A stretch of 64,000 nucleotides of DNA from Arcuatula senhousia. Taxonomy: Eukaryota > Mollusca > Bivalvia > Mytilida > Mytilidae. The notes beneath the pieces are model-generated. The model worked only from the letters and a program-made list of their open reading frames with translations. It made no database searches and was not told where the DNA came from. Both the position numbers and the translations under genes were made by a program. Below are positions 1 to 12,879 of this stretch, piece after piece (position 1 is the first letter of the stretch; every line of letters begins with the position of its first letter). Location of the stretch: contig OZ020305.1 in NCBI GenBank assembly GCA_963971305.1, positions 41,551,717-41,615,716 of the forward strand, in the 5' to 3' direction.

Positions 1-1050
1 AAAAGTTCGACTCTGTCCAAATGTCTGTTTATAGTCAGGTAAATATGAAACCTTTTCACGTTAGACTTTATACGTTTTTACGCCGTGTGGTGATAAAGTT
101 GGTTGCTTTTTATAATATTTTGTCTATGTTCGTCCGTTCGTTTGACTGTTTTTGAGTGTTTTTGTGAGCTTGTTTTGTTGCTGGGGGTGTTTTTGAAGTG
201 AGGGGTATTGTTATTCTTCAAAAGACAATGAATCACTAATTATATATATATATATAATGATCGTAAGACTTATTTGACAGGCACTTTCCCTTTTGAAATC
301 ACAGGGGTTTGAATTTTCGCCATATATCTTACCTTAAAAGTCAACCCCCTACCTTTGAATTTTTAAGTTGATATAAATGAGAAAAATCAAAGTACCGTTG
401 GTACCGTGTACTTGGAAGTCACATTTGAACGAAGGCATGCGAGTTGTGTTGTGGTTTATAACTTTTTCGACAGAAGAAGGCATACAATTACTGAATTTAG
501 ATATATCTTTATCTATGTATGACAACGGTATGAACTCGATATAACTACATGTATTTTTCGGTAACTTTTATCTGAGAAAATCCTTAGTTTAATTATCTCA
601 GCTTTTATAAAAAGTATTAATGGTTTTAATTTCTATAATTTGTATATTCCAGCTAAAATATATTTCCCCATCGCACAGGTGACTAAAGTCACGTGATACA
701 CAAAATGTAGTTTTTAAAAGGTTATGAAAAATATAGCAAATACGATATCATCATTTAAAACGAAATAAACAAATCAAGTAAAAATAAGGGGTTATACTAA
801 CATAGATAAGAAAGCTCGTTGACCAAAAATATAAACACACTTCTACCGGAGAGCGAATGCACAATAGAATAGGTTATACCGCGGTCTCGGGGAAAAACGC
901 GGATGGATTTCTCCGAAATCGATCATTACTATATAGTATACTTTGGAAGTCTTTGACTTCCAAGTTAAAATCAAGCACCTGTAATTAAAACGGCACCCAT
1001 ACCGTGGTGGTTATTTCTTGAAATACGTATATACTGCACGAATTAGATAT
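1..1050. other. Intergenic, no gene seen
   Basis: AT-rich sequence with stop codons in all frames and no splice-bounded conserved exon that I can recognise. The only structure seen is a short (TA)n run near 237-257. Confidence 0.6.
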
Positions 1051-1070
1051 CAGGGAGATGGCAGCCATCT

Positions 1071-2085
1071 CTAAGGGCCCCGCTCGTTAAACCCTGTACT
1101 CTGGGAACCGATATTGACCCTGTATTTCTCTTTGATACATGTGGTCAATGGTGAATGGACTATAAACTTTTGATAAGAATCAAGAATTTTGTGGAGTTTT
1201 GCGAAACAATACACTCATATTCCCCTTCTGTTCACGTATTTCAATGTTAAAATAGTCATATCAAACTTTCCAAAAAATGCAGACCAGACCAAAACATAAA
1301 TCTGGTCTGTCACTTATCATGGTAAACTTACATACCAAAACTCAGTTCCTTATCTACAAGCATTGAGAAAAAAATGTGCAGGGAACTGAATTTTCAGTGA
1401 ATTTTCCAAGTTCAAAGGGTCATTGCTCCTGTAAATTATTGCAGACCAAAAGAAATATAATTTATCATTGTAGACTCACATACAAAAAAACAAGATCATT
1501 ATCTACAGGCGTTTAGAAAAATTGCCAAAAATTGTAATTTCAGAGAGCCATAACTCCTGTAAAAAATTGTAGACTGGAACGAAACATAAACTTGATCTAT
1601 AACATGTCATGGTAGACTCAATCTGTTCATTATTTGCAAGCTTTTCAAGAAAGAGTGCGGAAAACGTAAATTTTAGTGAATTTTCGAAGTTTAAAGGTCA
1701 ATAACTCACATAAATCTTTGCGAACCGTAACCATACGTCAACTTGATCTGTTACAGTAACTTGTCATGGAAGACTCACATACCAAAAACTTGTTCATTCC
1801 CTACAAGCGTTAGGAAAAAAGTTCAGAAAACTGAAATTTCAGTGAATATTCAAAGTTTTTAAGGTAATTACACCCTTATGAGTTTGCAAACCGGAACATA
1901 ATGTAAGCTTGATTTGAAACTCATCTTACTTCATTAACATACCAAAAATATCCCAATATCTGTAAGCACATGGAAAAAACTGCGGAAAACTGATTTTGTA
2001 ACGGACACACGGACGGACTGACTACGGTAGGGCGATCGCCACTTTGGTGCGAGGCCCTAATAACCATTTTTCCACCAAACTTTAA
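1071..2085 (+). mobile_element. Tandem-repeat element, family a (Helentron/HINE-like architecture)
   Basis: About five diverged copies of a roughly 165-bp unit run from about 1265 to 1985; each has a conserved block of the type 'lagging contact with TCATGGTAGACTCACATACC' followed by CTACAAGCG. They are followed by a short GGAC-rich microsatellite (about 1995-2015) and a perfect 10-bp palindrome GGCGATCGCC. A subterminal block AAGGGCCCCGC near 1074 is inverted as GCGAGGCCCT near 2048. This layout (5' subterminal inverted repeat, tandem monomers, microsatellite, 3' hairpin) recurs in four other families in this window. The assignment to Helentron-associated elements is inference from architecture; no transposase is present. 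Confidence 0.45.
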
Positions 2086-2099
2086 AAGTTCAGTGAAGT

Positions 2100-3878
2100 T
2101 TTTACATTTCATTTTAATAAAACTATCCTCTAATAGAAGAAACATCTTGAACATCTTACAAATTGTCAATTGTACATTTTTTAAATTGGTATTTTGAATT
2201 TAAAGACCGAAACCGCTACGTACGACGACTATCTCAAGAGGATTGTGACGAACTGGACAAACAGTCAGTTGCAACCTGTTCTTTATTATCGAAATTTGCA
2301 TACGGTAAGTGATATAAACGTAAGAAAATAAAGAATATTTGTAAGGGACCAACCATTTAACTTGGAGGGGATCCTATTTTATTTGTTTCGGTCAGAATTT
2401 TTTTTCCGCGCAAAGCGGAGAAAATGTTTCATGTTTTAAAATATTTTTACCTTTAAAAAAACAAATATTTAGGAAAAAAGAATGGCACTTTTTTCATTTT
2501 AAATAGATGGTCTTGCAGCCAAATATTATATTATGGCTAGTTCAAACTTCTCAGACAAGCAGAAAATTTGTGTAAAAACTTTTGTTGAAATATAATAATA
2601 CATGTGTATCAGATTTGTGTTATCCATACCTTTTAAGCCATTAAAATATTACATGTACTACTTTTTTTGCTCAATTTTTGACTTATTTATTTCGCCTAAT
2701 TTTCATAGAAAGAAGTATGGCATGTTGAAAATGGAAGGTGTACCTATACAAAAAATGCACACTTTAATGTTCCTTTGGACTGCATTCCATGTACGTATGA
2801 TATACATGTGGTTCTGATATATTCTTTCAACAAGAAAAGCCAGAACGTAACAAATAACGAATCTATTTTTAACAAAAATCCAAACCACTCCAAGGAACAC
2901 GCGAATCGATCCAGGTAACTTTTACTCCGCAAAAGATTTCTCTTATAATAAGCTGCATTAACTTTATACTTATCAAATCGAATGAAATAACTTTTATTAA
3001 AATCATTAAGGCTGCGTTCGTTCGAAATATAAATTCGTCAAATCATTGAATTGTTGAACCCATTGAACTTAAACATTTCCCCTTTGACACCAATTGTAAC
3101 TAAATTGTTAATGCGGAGATCCACTACGGCTTTCCCAGTCCGATTTCCACCGAAAAGAGAACAAAAGAATTTAACTCTTCTATCAAACCAGGTAGAAAAG
3201 TTCTATTGTGTTGTTTATGCTGTTGTCAAGAGCTTTAAAAAGTTATTAAACGACACCTTTGGACAAAATTGTTGTTAAATACGAATTTAACACTAATTTC
3301 TTTACTAACATGCGAAATATTACCACCGAAAATGGTTTACGTTTAAAAATATTCTAGCTTTTGTGTCAAATGGGGGTGTTGTTATTTTGCTACACTTTTT
3401 TGCCCTTAACAGGAAAAATCTACAAAAAAAATCCAAATACTATTTGCCCAACGAACACACCCGTCCTTGATATTTTTAAAATTAACAAGAAAATGCTATT
3501 TAGTTATTTAAAACATTTTCTTAAATTCTATAAAAACAGTTTTCAGAAGTCTATATATAAAAACTAAAAGTTAAACACGTTTTCATGAAAAAATCGAAAT
3601 GATTTTTTTTATAGTGGCGAGGATTTGACTTACTTAAATACAAATATAAATACATGGGCATTAAATGACAGTCAATCTTGTGTTTTGTTGACCTTTGATC
3701 GCTTTATCCAAAATAATAGAGAACCGGTTTTAAAGAGGGTCGATAAACGAATCGAATTAAAGTACCCGTTAAGAAAACAAAAACACAGTTTATCGCTTGA
3801 GTATCATCACAAACTTTTTATATAAAATAAAGGTGAATAGAATATTTTTCTTTGTTCTAAAACCTTTTTTAATGCATC
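2100..3878. other. Intergenic, no gene seen
   Basis: AT-rich, with only short random open frames. No recognisable protein motif, RNA gene or repeat was found here. Confidence 0.55.
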
Positions 3879-4249
3879 ATGTATCACCCGGGTTAACCCG
3901 TGATCGTGAAGTCGGTGGTTATCGTGAACTCGGTTAGGCAAAATGTAAACAAACGCGAATTGACCAATGGGAAAAGAGAAATTTCGACTAAAATGTAGTC
4001 GTTAACGCGGTTAAGAATCAAAATTGTTATCGTTTAACTCGGTTTATGTTATCGTCAACATATCATGGTTACATATGCCTTCAACGGTAAAGCATTTGCT
4101 CTATGATCACTAAAAAAATTATATAAAAATGTATTTCCTTAATAATAAAATATGTTACACTATGACCAATGTATAAATAAAAAAGATAAATAAATGGATG
4201 GTGAAGCCACGTTTTAAAGGTTAAAACTAAATAAGAAATATAAATAAAT

Positions 4250-4490
4250 AAAACCTAGTTTAACCCCGCCACATATTACATGTGCCTGTCCTAAGCCAGG
4301 AATCTTTGACAAAGCTTTCGTTTGTACTTGTCTTTTTGATGTTTTCTGTTCATTGTTTAAGAAGGGGGTCTATCTGTGACTATTTCAGGGCTGGATTTGA
4401 ATTATATGCATCTTATTTAGACCATGGGCCAATTGCAGAACCGCAAGCAGTGCCAAATGGCCTTGTTGAAGGCTGCTGGCGGTTGTCCAT
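4250..4490 (+). repeat. Dispersed repeat, inverted relative to the copy at 54148-54390
   Basis: This segment contains GCCTGTCCTAAGCCAGGAA, a block around 'TTTGTACTTGTC' and a block around 'GGCTGCTGGCGGTTG'. All three recur in reverse complement and in the same relative order at 54148-54390. The open frame at 4282-4557 is therefore repeat-derived. Confidence 0.7.
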
Positions 4491-5219
4491 TGTGGTTTTT
4501 CTAAATTGCCGTTTAATTGTGGGCTGTGTCGCGTACACTTATTCCACATCTCTATAATTTAGTCGACAAACTAAAACTAGTTTTACCGAAACTCTTATAG
4601 TTTATCATTATTGCGTTGCCAGTATATCATTACACACTTTTAACATTTTAACAGCATACTTTTGCACAGTATTTAAGTGACCGACCATTTCCGAAACTTG
4701 AAAACCTCAAAAACATGATAAAGCTTTTTTTTTTAGTAAAAATATGTTTTGACAGCACAGGTTTAGATAAACATTGAAAAGGATTTCTGATATATAAAGA
4801 ATGAGGCTTTTAATAAAAATGTGTGGTCATGTATGCCTGTAAAATGTTCTATTTCGCACGGAGCCAAGGATTGTTTGATATTAGTTTTATGTCCAGTCCA
4901 CATTATTTCAATTATAATCAGGACAAGAACTAATTGAAACAAGGAATTGAATTGTGACTCAAAACACAGCATCCATAGCACAGCCTCATGTATGCCATGC
5001 AAAAAGGGCTAACGAGAAGGAAAACGAATCAACTCACAAGACAGGCTAATGTACACCCAATGCACCATAGGCCAATGTACCCAGAAAATAACGAAACCCT
5101 TCCCCCAAAAAATCGCATTATCTGGAACTTTTACCTATGGTGACTGACAATGAAGAACCCTTACCTGAAATGAGGTCATATACTAGTTGGAACACTTAAC
5201 AGTGCTGGACATAGGCAAC

Positions 5220-5860
5220 CCTTATCTGTCGAAAATACAATACTGAGTCCTGGTTGAACCTACACACACTGAGCGAGAAAAAAGGAGTTGGGTTGGTCAA
5301 CAAAAGAACTGTAAATTTTGAAGACCACAGGAAAAAAGGCGAGGTGGGTAGGGGCGGAAAATTTAGCCTATATGTGATGAACTACTTGCCGATCCTCAAA
5401 GGGATCTGTTAATTGTAAGAAGCGTGACTAATCAAAGGTGGGTAAGGACCGACGTGCCAGGTGCGCGCCCTCCCGTTTGACAGGAAAATTTGGTTAGGAA
5501 CTGTTTTAAATAAGAAGTCCCAAAGACTTTTTTTAATTGCGCTCCCTCCCTTTCAAAATTTCTGGATCAGTCACAAGCCCTATCCACAAACCTTGACCCA
5601 TTATGGTTTGCGGTCAGTTTTCCGAATTTTATAGCATGATGACTCCGGTATTCATTATGACAGGGCTTCCCCATTCAACCACCTTATTAATAATACTAAG
5701 CACATACCCAAGTCGTTTTATGGGCTAAGCGAACGGATCCAATGTCAGGCGTTTCTGGGCGCTCTTTAGTGGACTTCTTCCGACAAGCTTAGTGCCTTTG
5801 TGGGCCTATTCGCCTCCCATGCACCGCACGGGTTCGGAACCAAGTGAAGCCCTCTTTCAT
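5220..5860 (-). repeat. Molluscan SINE-like dispersed repeat (copy 1)
   Basis: Shares blocks with 15985-16620 and 23447-23910: AACTGTAAATTTTGAAGACC-like text, GGGGCGGAAAATTTAGCCTA, a 'TGGGCTAAGCG/TGGGCTGAGCA' block and a right end in TATTCGCC...GCACGGG. An internal part (about 5440-5580) resembles the 147-bp insertion at 44063-44209. It lies inside the 3.4 kb inverted-repeat element. Confidence 0.5.
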
Positions 5861-6427
5861 GTTAAATATTCTGTACATAACGACTGCCATAAGATTGATA
5901 ATTAATAATAAAGGTCAATAATATGATTATGTGTCTCAAATGTCCCTCTTTCTGTTGGATTCCATGAAGTAAAAAATCCGGTTTATAAAATTCGTAACAA
6001 TTATCTTAACCACTACTTACCGCAGCCTTTTGGTATTTGGTAAGCAGCATAAGTATGCAGTCCCATCGCTCTCGATCTACTTCATGTATAAAAAAGACGG
6101 TCATTTTGTCTTGACATGGTTTATTTTTTTTTATAAAAAAAGATAATTGGTCGTACATTTGTACTACATAGGTGCCAATATTGAATAAGCGGTGGGTTTA
6201 TTATGTTAATGATATCTATTCGTGTCCGTGTGTCTGTCCGTCTAAGGATTTCGTAAACGTTTTTTGGCCTATAAATTTAACCCGAATTCGAAGTTGCAAT
6301 TTGCCATATATATACCGTTTATATATACATGTAGTTCCAAGATTTTGACCACGACCAAAACAAATAAACCCAGTTGTTATGGAAATGTAAATTAAAATAA
6401 AGAAAGAATGTGTCCATGGGACACGGA

Positions 6428-6822
6428 TACCCCCGCTCGACCCAAACAGGAAGTTGATGTCTGATAGGTCTCAAAATCATTAAGGACGTATAGTTTGTCA
6501 TACTCAACCATCCTACCAAGTTTCAAATCATTCTCATGTACAGTTCATGAGAAAAGCTTGACGGAAATTTTCATAGTCATGTTCACATATTTTAAAATTG
6601 GCCTAAGTCCCAAACAGGAAGTAGATGTCCGACAGGTCTCAAAATCACTAAGGACATATAGCTTGTCATACTCAACCATCCTATCAAGTTTCAAATCATT
6701 CTCATGTATGGTTCCTGAGAAAAGCTTGACGGAAATTCGTACGGACAGACGTACGTACGTACGTACGGACGGACATGAGTTAAACTTAATCCCCCCCGAC
6801 ATGTCGTCGAGGGGGCATAAAA
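6428..6822 (+). mobile_element. Tandem-repeat element, family b
   Basis: Two direct copies of a roughly 195-bp unit start near 6443 and 6613, each beginning CCAAACAGGAAGT and ending in AAAAGCTTGACGGAAATT. They are followed by an (ACGT)/(GGAC) microsatellite (about 6738-6775) and a 3' hairpin CCCCCC...GAGGGGG near 6791-6815. A 5' block ACCCCCGCTCGAC (about 6431) is an imperfect inverted match to the 3' end. Same architecture as the other tandem-repeat elements here. Confidence 0.5.
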
Positions 6823-7329
6823 AAGTAATATAAATCTTTATAAAGTACTTTAAGAGGGTCAGAAGTAAATAATCGGACGCATGTATATACCCCAAGTTTC
6901 CCAAACACCGGCTGTAATTAATTAGAGAGTGGTAAATTGCACATGGCTGATAACCTTACTATATATATAATTATAGTCCGGTAATTTGTTTATTACCTAT
7001 ATTTATCCTTTTGGGTTTCTTTCCTTAATTACAAAGACCAAAAAGTTAATTTGTTACACTAAGAAAGGTTTCAGAAATCTGAACTAACACTTTTTGATAA
7101 GAGAAAGAAGCTTTGGGTACATATTACATTATAAAAACTCGCAGTTTACGATAACAGTAAAAAGGAACAAACCGGTTTGAACGATAACATCAACCGCGTT
7201 AACGACTACATTTTAGTCAAAATTTCTCTTTTCCCATTGGTCAATTCTCGTTTGTTTACCTTTTGCCTAACCGAGTTCACGATAACCACCGACTTCACGA
7301 TCACGGGTTAACCCGGGTGATGTATTGTA

Positions 7330-8767
7330 ATTTCATAAATAAGTAAGTTTATTTTCACGTATAGAAACTGCAATAATTTCATATATTACACACATTCCTT
7401 TTTTTCAAATACATTCCAGAACTTTCATGAAATTAAGCGATTAAATTTTCAAGGTATACAGGGATCACTTGATCTTAATTTTAACATATTCATACATGTA
7501 GTTAGTAGGTGAAGTGAATATTCAAATTATCAATACCAATGGCATGCATTTGAATATGAACAATAAATAGGAGCATAGCAGTGGCGGATCAAGAAGGGTA
7601 TTCCGAGTTTTTTTTTACCCGCCCTTTCGTTGGATATTGTTTTGTTTTTTTGTGTGTGCAAATTTTTAGCAAAATTGACCCGTCACCTCCCTCCTTTCCT
7701 CAGTAGACTATGAGCGCGGTACCCCCTCCCCAACCTTAAAACCTTGAAATATTTCTTGATTCCTATCCAAATGTTGACGTCAAATTACAGTTAAACAATG
7801 CATAATTTGGAATTAAGATTAAGGTAGTAAGTTTGCATTTTGAAATTAGTCGATGCCATGTTTTTATATTCGTTATTTTCTATTGTGTAATGTTACATCT
7901 CTATAAAAATCTATCAAACGCAACCCTTGTACTTGGAGATATATAACATTAATTCCGCTGAAAATACTTGACTACGGGCTATTCAAAAGTGCTACACTTT
8001 ATTGCCCGTTGATATAGAATTTTTCTAATTAGATGATTCGATGTCTTTTTGTTACCGCAATTTCTAAACCGAGTTTGTAGGTGGGACCAGTGGAAATAAA
8101 CACACGGGAATTTTTCAACAAAAACAGAGTATAAGTTCCGCTTCGCCTCAGCGACGTGTTTGAGTTGAAATGATAAATCTCTATTATTAGGCATGGTGTT
8201 CTAAATTGTATTGATAAAAGCAGAAACATGTTAAGATCTTAGCTTTTAAATTACACTTAACCCAAGTCGCTTAACCCAACACCTTATTTTAATCGCACAT
8301 TGTATAAGAGTGCATCTTACCTTAGCGTCATGTATTTTTAAGGTAATATTTTCAACCTCTTTACAGGAGAGCAAAAAATAGGGCAGATATTTTTTTTACG
8401 ATGGAATTCGGACTGTTTCCATACGACATAAAATTAGGGTTATGAAAAATCCTTAACATGTCAGTAAAAATCTTTAGACTCTAATCGCCTTTATAAAGTG
8501 TTAGTAAAATATGCCTGGCTCGATACGCGTGTTCCTTAGAGCGCAAACGGTTATATGTATACAGGTAAAATTCTGTGAATGTGTATTTAATATATGTTTT
8601 TAATATATGGTTTTGTTGATTCAGAATAATATCAAGAAGTAAAACAACACCTTTTTAGCATTTTAGTAAAACGAAACAAATATTTCAAAAATAGAGGACA
8701 CAAATATTTTGTTTTTATGATTCTTTACAAACAAGGATAAATATTCATTTACTTATTGTAATTACAG
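7330..8767. other. Intergenic, no gene assigned
   Basis: AT-rich. If the ependymin-like exons downstream belong to a complete gene, its upstream exons should lie here or further left, but I could not recognise any. Frames around 7979-8229 on the minus strand have no recognisable motif. Confidence 0.45.
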
Positions 8768-9379
8768 CTGATGCTATTGTAAAACAAAAATCTTACCTGG
8801 ATGTTGGTAGTGCAAAGGTCAGCACGACAATGTACCACTTCATGTTCAATCAACACAATGCTTCTATGACAGTAGCAGATGATGGATGCTTGCCAATATA
8901 TTACAAATTTGAAGCGAATGATGAGGATAGGATGTTTAACAGTACGAAATTTCATAAAACGACTTTATATCAATGTTTATAGATAACACTCACCTTTTAA
9001 GTCCAAATGATCATAAGTTATTAATCATTATTATGTTAAATTTAAAATTACTCTATGTTTTCATATCATGTGGGTATATTTGATTTCTATGATGAACTAA
9101 TTCCATACCAATACACTTTAAGTTTTGTCCTTTAAATATTTCATCTGTTCATTTATTTGATTTATTTTCTTATTTCAATAAAAAATGAAACTGCTTATAA
9201 AAGCTTCTACAAGATTGTTTTAAAGGTAAATAAAGGTAATACATTTTGAATGTCTGTCAGTTTCCAGCTTTATAACAATGGTTCTATTTTTTTATGCAGT
9301 ATTATTCAGAGATCTAAAGTTTACAAATATGGTAGAGTTTCATGCAGATGCTGCTTACTTCAATCCACCAAAAATATGT
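8768..9379 (+). CDS. Ependymin-related protein, two C-terminal exons (partial)
   Basis: Two candidate exons, 8768-8941 and 9300-9379, are bounded by acceptors ATTACAG and TATGCAG and donors GTACGA and GTAAGT. They join without a frame shift (phase 1 donor, two bases to complete the codon). The first encodes about 57 residues with an ADDGCLPIYYKF segment; the second, 26 residues ending AYFNPPKIC. Ependymin-related secreted glycoproteins end in a similar pattern: a Cys-[IL]-Pro-[VI] segment after a short beta-rich stretch, then a final segment closing in F-x-P-P-x-x-C. Upstream exons (signal peptide, first cysteines) and the terminal exon were not found, so this may be a fragment or part of a gene with large introns. 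No stop or frameshift lies within the two exons. Family assignment is by pattern only. Confidence 0.42.
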
Positions 9380-9578
9380 GTAAGTATTTTTTTCAAATTT
9401 CAAACAGAATACCAAATTGTTAAGAGGAGTTTCATGCAAAACTGTAGTCTTATGTTTGCTTCGTGAGCTACACTGTGACACGAACCAACGGTATATGTAT
9501 ACATAAATTAAAAGATTTTAAATGAACAAAGCCGGTGGCGGATCTAGAAGGGGATCCGGGGACTGGAACCCCACTTTT

Positions 9579-10764
9579 GATCTCACCTGGCCAAAGGCCA
9601 TGTTAGCTTATGCCATCACTATGCGTCCGCCGTCGTCCGTTAACAATTTCAAAAATCTTCTCCTCTGAAACCACTGAACCAATTAAATGAAATTTTGCAG
9701 GAATGATATATCACAAGTTGGCTGCAAATGATCCTCATTTTATGTTGATCTGATAAAACATGGCTGTCGTTGCTAAAAATAGAGAAGGGGGTAAAACAGC
9801 AGTTTTTTTGCAAATAACTCTAAAACGGTGACAGATATCGGCAGAGGGTAAAAGGGATCAGCATGTCAAGATCTACCTACTCTAATAAAATTTTGAAAAA
9901 ATTCCAACAAACCATGTGGTAGTTATTGCCCCTATTCTGGATTTTTTTTTTCTGCGCTTTGCAATTATTTTGTCTTATATCTCAAGAAATAAACAAGATA
10001 TTGAAGTTATTTTAATTGCATATTGTTCAGCTATTTGAGCTCTACAAAATTCTCCATTAGGTCGACAGATTACACCTTATAGAAGTTATGGCCCCTTTAA
10101 AGCCAAAAGTAGGGGGTTAATTTTTGCCTTATAGATTGTGAACGATAATCGATAGAGAATTGGTTTTGCTTGCTTAAATTGTTCAGCTAATTGAGATCTA
10201 TAAAATTGTCCATTAGGCCAAAATTGTCAAAGACCCCTTATAGGGGTTATGCCCTCTAAAACGCAAAAATAATACTGATTTTAGCCTAACAGATTGTGAA
10301 CAATAAAAGATAAGGAAAAGGTTTTGCTTGCTTAAATGTTCAGCTTATTGAGATTTACAAAGTTGTCCATTAGGTTGAAATTGTCAGATGACCCCTTATA
10401 GGGGTTTTGACCCCTTAAACCCCCAAAATGGAGGTTTTGGCCTAGTAGATTGTGAACCATTAAAGTTATAGAAAAGGTTTTGCTTGCTTAAAGGTTCAGC
10501 TAATTGAACTCTACAAAATTGTCCATTAGGCCAAAATTGTCAGATGACCATAATAGGAGTTACGGCACCTTAAATGCCCAAAATGGAGTGTACGTGAAAG
10601 ATTATGTACCATAGAAGATTGTGCCACACATTACTTAAATGCTTAGCTTTTATAGCTTTCCAATGGTTTCATATCATGATGGCTGTTGGCAATGTAAAAT
10701 ACTAGTATTGTTACATTAAGTCATCGAAGCCAGGTGAGCGATTCAGGCTTCTAAGAGCCTCTTG
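9579..10764 (+). mobile_element. Tandem-repeat element, family c (diverged copy)
   Basis: Starts near TCTCACCTGGCC and ends CCAGGTGAGCG...hairpin AGGCTTCTAAGAGCCT...CTTGT, matching the ends of the better preserved copies at 36531, 37749 and 48008. Inside are several diverged monomers with CTTATAGGGGTT and GTTCAGCT blocks. The divergence between monomers indicates an old copy. Confidence 0.65.
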
Positions 10765-10769
10765 TAAAA

Positions 10770-12879
10770 GTTAATTTATATGTTAAATGTAATAGTTTAT
10801 TATCAAACGACAAATCTGCTGCCATGCATGCCATATAAAGTAGGCTTTAATCTGTATGCCATATTAATATTGTTTATGCAATTATTACTTTATTTGTTGC
10901 CTTATATTGTTTTTTGTCCATACTGATCAGTAATGGACGTCAAATTGACAATTAAAGTGATAGGATCTACGATTTTGGTGAAATTTTGTTTATTTGCATT
11001 TTGTTCTTAAGATATTGCAACTTATCAATTATGATAGATAAAATCTTAATCAGGTACACTAATTAAGCATTAATTGCTTCAAAAAAACGAAATTTAATTC
11101 ATGTAATTTACTTTGTAACTCCCCACATGCTGTCAATCAACTTTCTAACAAAGAAAACATGTGTGCTCTGGTCAGAGGTAATCATGATCCTGTGAAATGT
11201 TTTGAAAATAGGTCAAAACCATTGGACAAGACATTTGAGTGTAATTTGATTGGCATGTTATTGATGCCTTTGGGTGGAACACTTGAATTTCTTTCTGGTA
11301 GATAATAATTCAAAAACAACTTTTAAATGCAAATTCTAAGCTAATTATTTCATGAATTGCAAAATTTTCATGTATTCACCTTATATTTTGATGAAGTAAA
11401 GCTATAATGAATGAAATAAATGCTTTAAAAAAATTGCCAAAATCATAGATCCTATATGTTTAAATATTCTGTCTGTTTGTCTGTTTAAGAAAGTTTTGTA
11501 ATTATCTTGCAGAATACATTATTTAAGTTAATTTAGATAAACCAACATGGTTAATTGTAGGACGAAATGTATTTGACATTTTGAAAACAATCAAAAAAAT
11601 TCAAAACAAATATCCAGTTACTTTACCATGGACAAAAACTATATTTAATCGTCTTGAAAACTGTCGATAAAATTACTTTTTTCTTCAATTACATAAATAG
11701 TTTTCTATACAAAATGTGTAATTTTGTTGGCATAAATTTTCGTGGATTTGCATGGAATTTTATCTAATTCTTTACTGACAGCCATGTTAAATTTTTCATT
11801 CGTTTCGAGTCGGATTTAGTGGTTTGCTTGACCAACAAAAACAACGAAAACTTGTACCACAAAAGAATCAATACTTTCACAGTAATTAATTTGTTTCCTT
11901 TGCCTTTTTTCATTATATATATATAGTTATATAGTTTTTTTCTTTCAGATGACATAGCAGCACTAGATTGACAGATAAACTTTTTGACGTACTGTCATTA
12001 AAAAGTAATAAAGACTACATGCATGACATGATTCTAATTTGAATAAAATTCTCGTTTTATTTATTGTAAAAAATACATATGCCGTTCCATGAAAAGCAGG
12101 AATTGACTGATTGTCTTATTTGCAATAGACTTGAACATAGTTTAACAAAACCAAAAATGACTGACACAATAAAAATAAATGGAAAACAACAACACTAGTT
12201 GGACCTATACAGGTCGAAAATCTCACAGAGGCAATTCTATTAACGTTACAATGTAATATGGCATTAGAAATTAAGATTAAATAAGTTTAAAGGTGGTTCG
12301 GGTGTAAAACAAAATCCATCATTTTTTTTCTAAAACTTTGCACAATTCAACTTTAAAACATGAACTTTGAATCTGGCAAAGAGTTCGGGTTAAGCCTTTC
12401 TAAAGCTTTATGTTTCTCAAATGACAAGTCATATACATGCATGACATGCATTATTAAAGTATAATTTAAAACAAAACAAAAAAACAAAAAAATCATTGGG
12501 GTCACGGATCTTCTTTTTAATTATCTCCCCTAAAAACATTTTTTTTCTACGAAAAAGCCTAGTTTCTTCTTAAATAATTATGTTGAATTTGTTGTATTCA
12601 TAAATTAAAAAAAAAGAATTCTATTATATATAACGTGATTTCCGAGTTAAATAAATCTCCCATTTCAGCTTTAACCAATTAACTTTTTACATAGTGTCCC
12701 AGTATGTTGTCAAGTAGTGTTGTTCATATTTCTAAAGACAAAAATACGGCTCAATTGTTGATGAACACTTTTGGAACTCAAAAAGATAATAAAGCGTCAA
12801 ATTTAAATGATACAATAAAGACGACAGACTTAAAGTTTAATGCTCTCAGCTTGAATTTTCTTCATGTTGTCCCACTTTT
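10770..12879. other. Intergenic, no gene seen
   Basis: No coding exon is recognisable. A weak imperfect inverted repeat is visible between about 10955 (GATAGGATCTACGATTTTGG) and about 11455 (CCAAAATCATAGATCCTAT), possibly the ends of a degraded 500-bp MITE. Confidence 0.5.

Larger units (their letters stand above)
3885..7319. mobile_element. 3.4 kb DNA-transposon-like element with 128-bp terminal inverted repeats
   Basis: The two ends (3885-4012 and 7192-7319) are inverted copies with about 3 mismatches in 128 bp, both beginning CACCCGGGTTAACCCGTG. They are bounded by a 6-bp direct repeat ATGTAT (3879-3884 and 7320-7325), which fits a target-site duplication. The termini contain repeated motifs of the type TTATCGTGAACTCGGTT that could be transposase-binding sites. 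No transposase frame survives inside; the interior carries other dispersed repeats (4250-4490, 5220-5860, 6428-6822). A 6-bp duplication is the length made by Polinton-type elements, but the termini and size do not otherwise support that class, so the superfamily is unassigned. Confidence 0.72.

Noticed and set aside
4282..4557. 91-codon frame in the first inverted-repeat element
   Set aside because: Inside a dispersed repeat found inverted at 54148-54390, where the frame is not kept.
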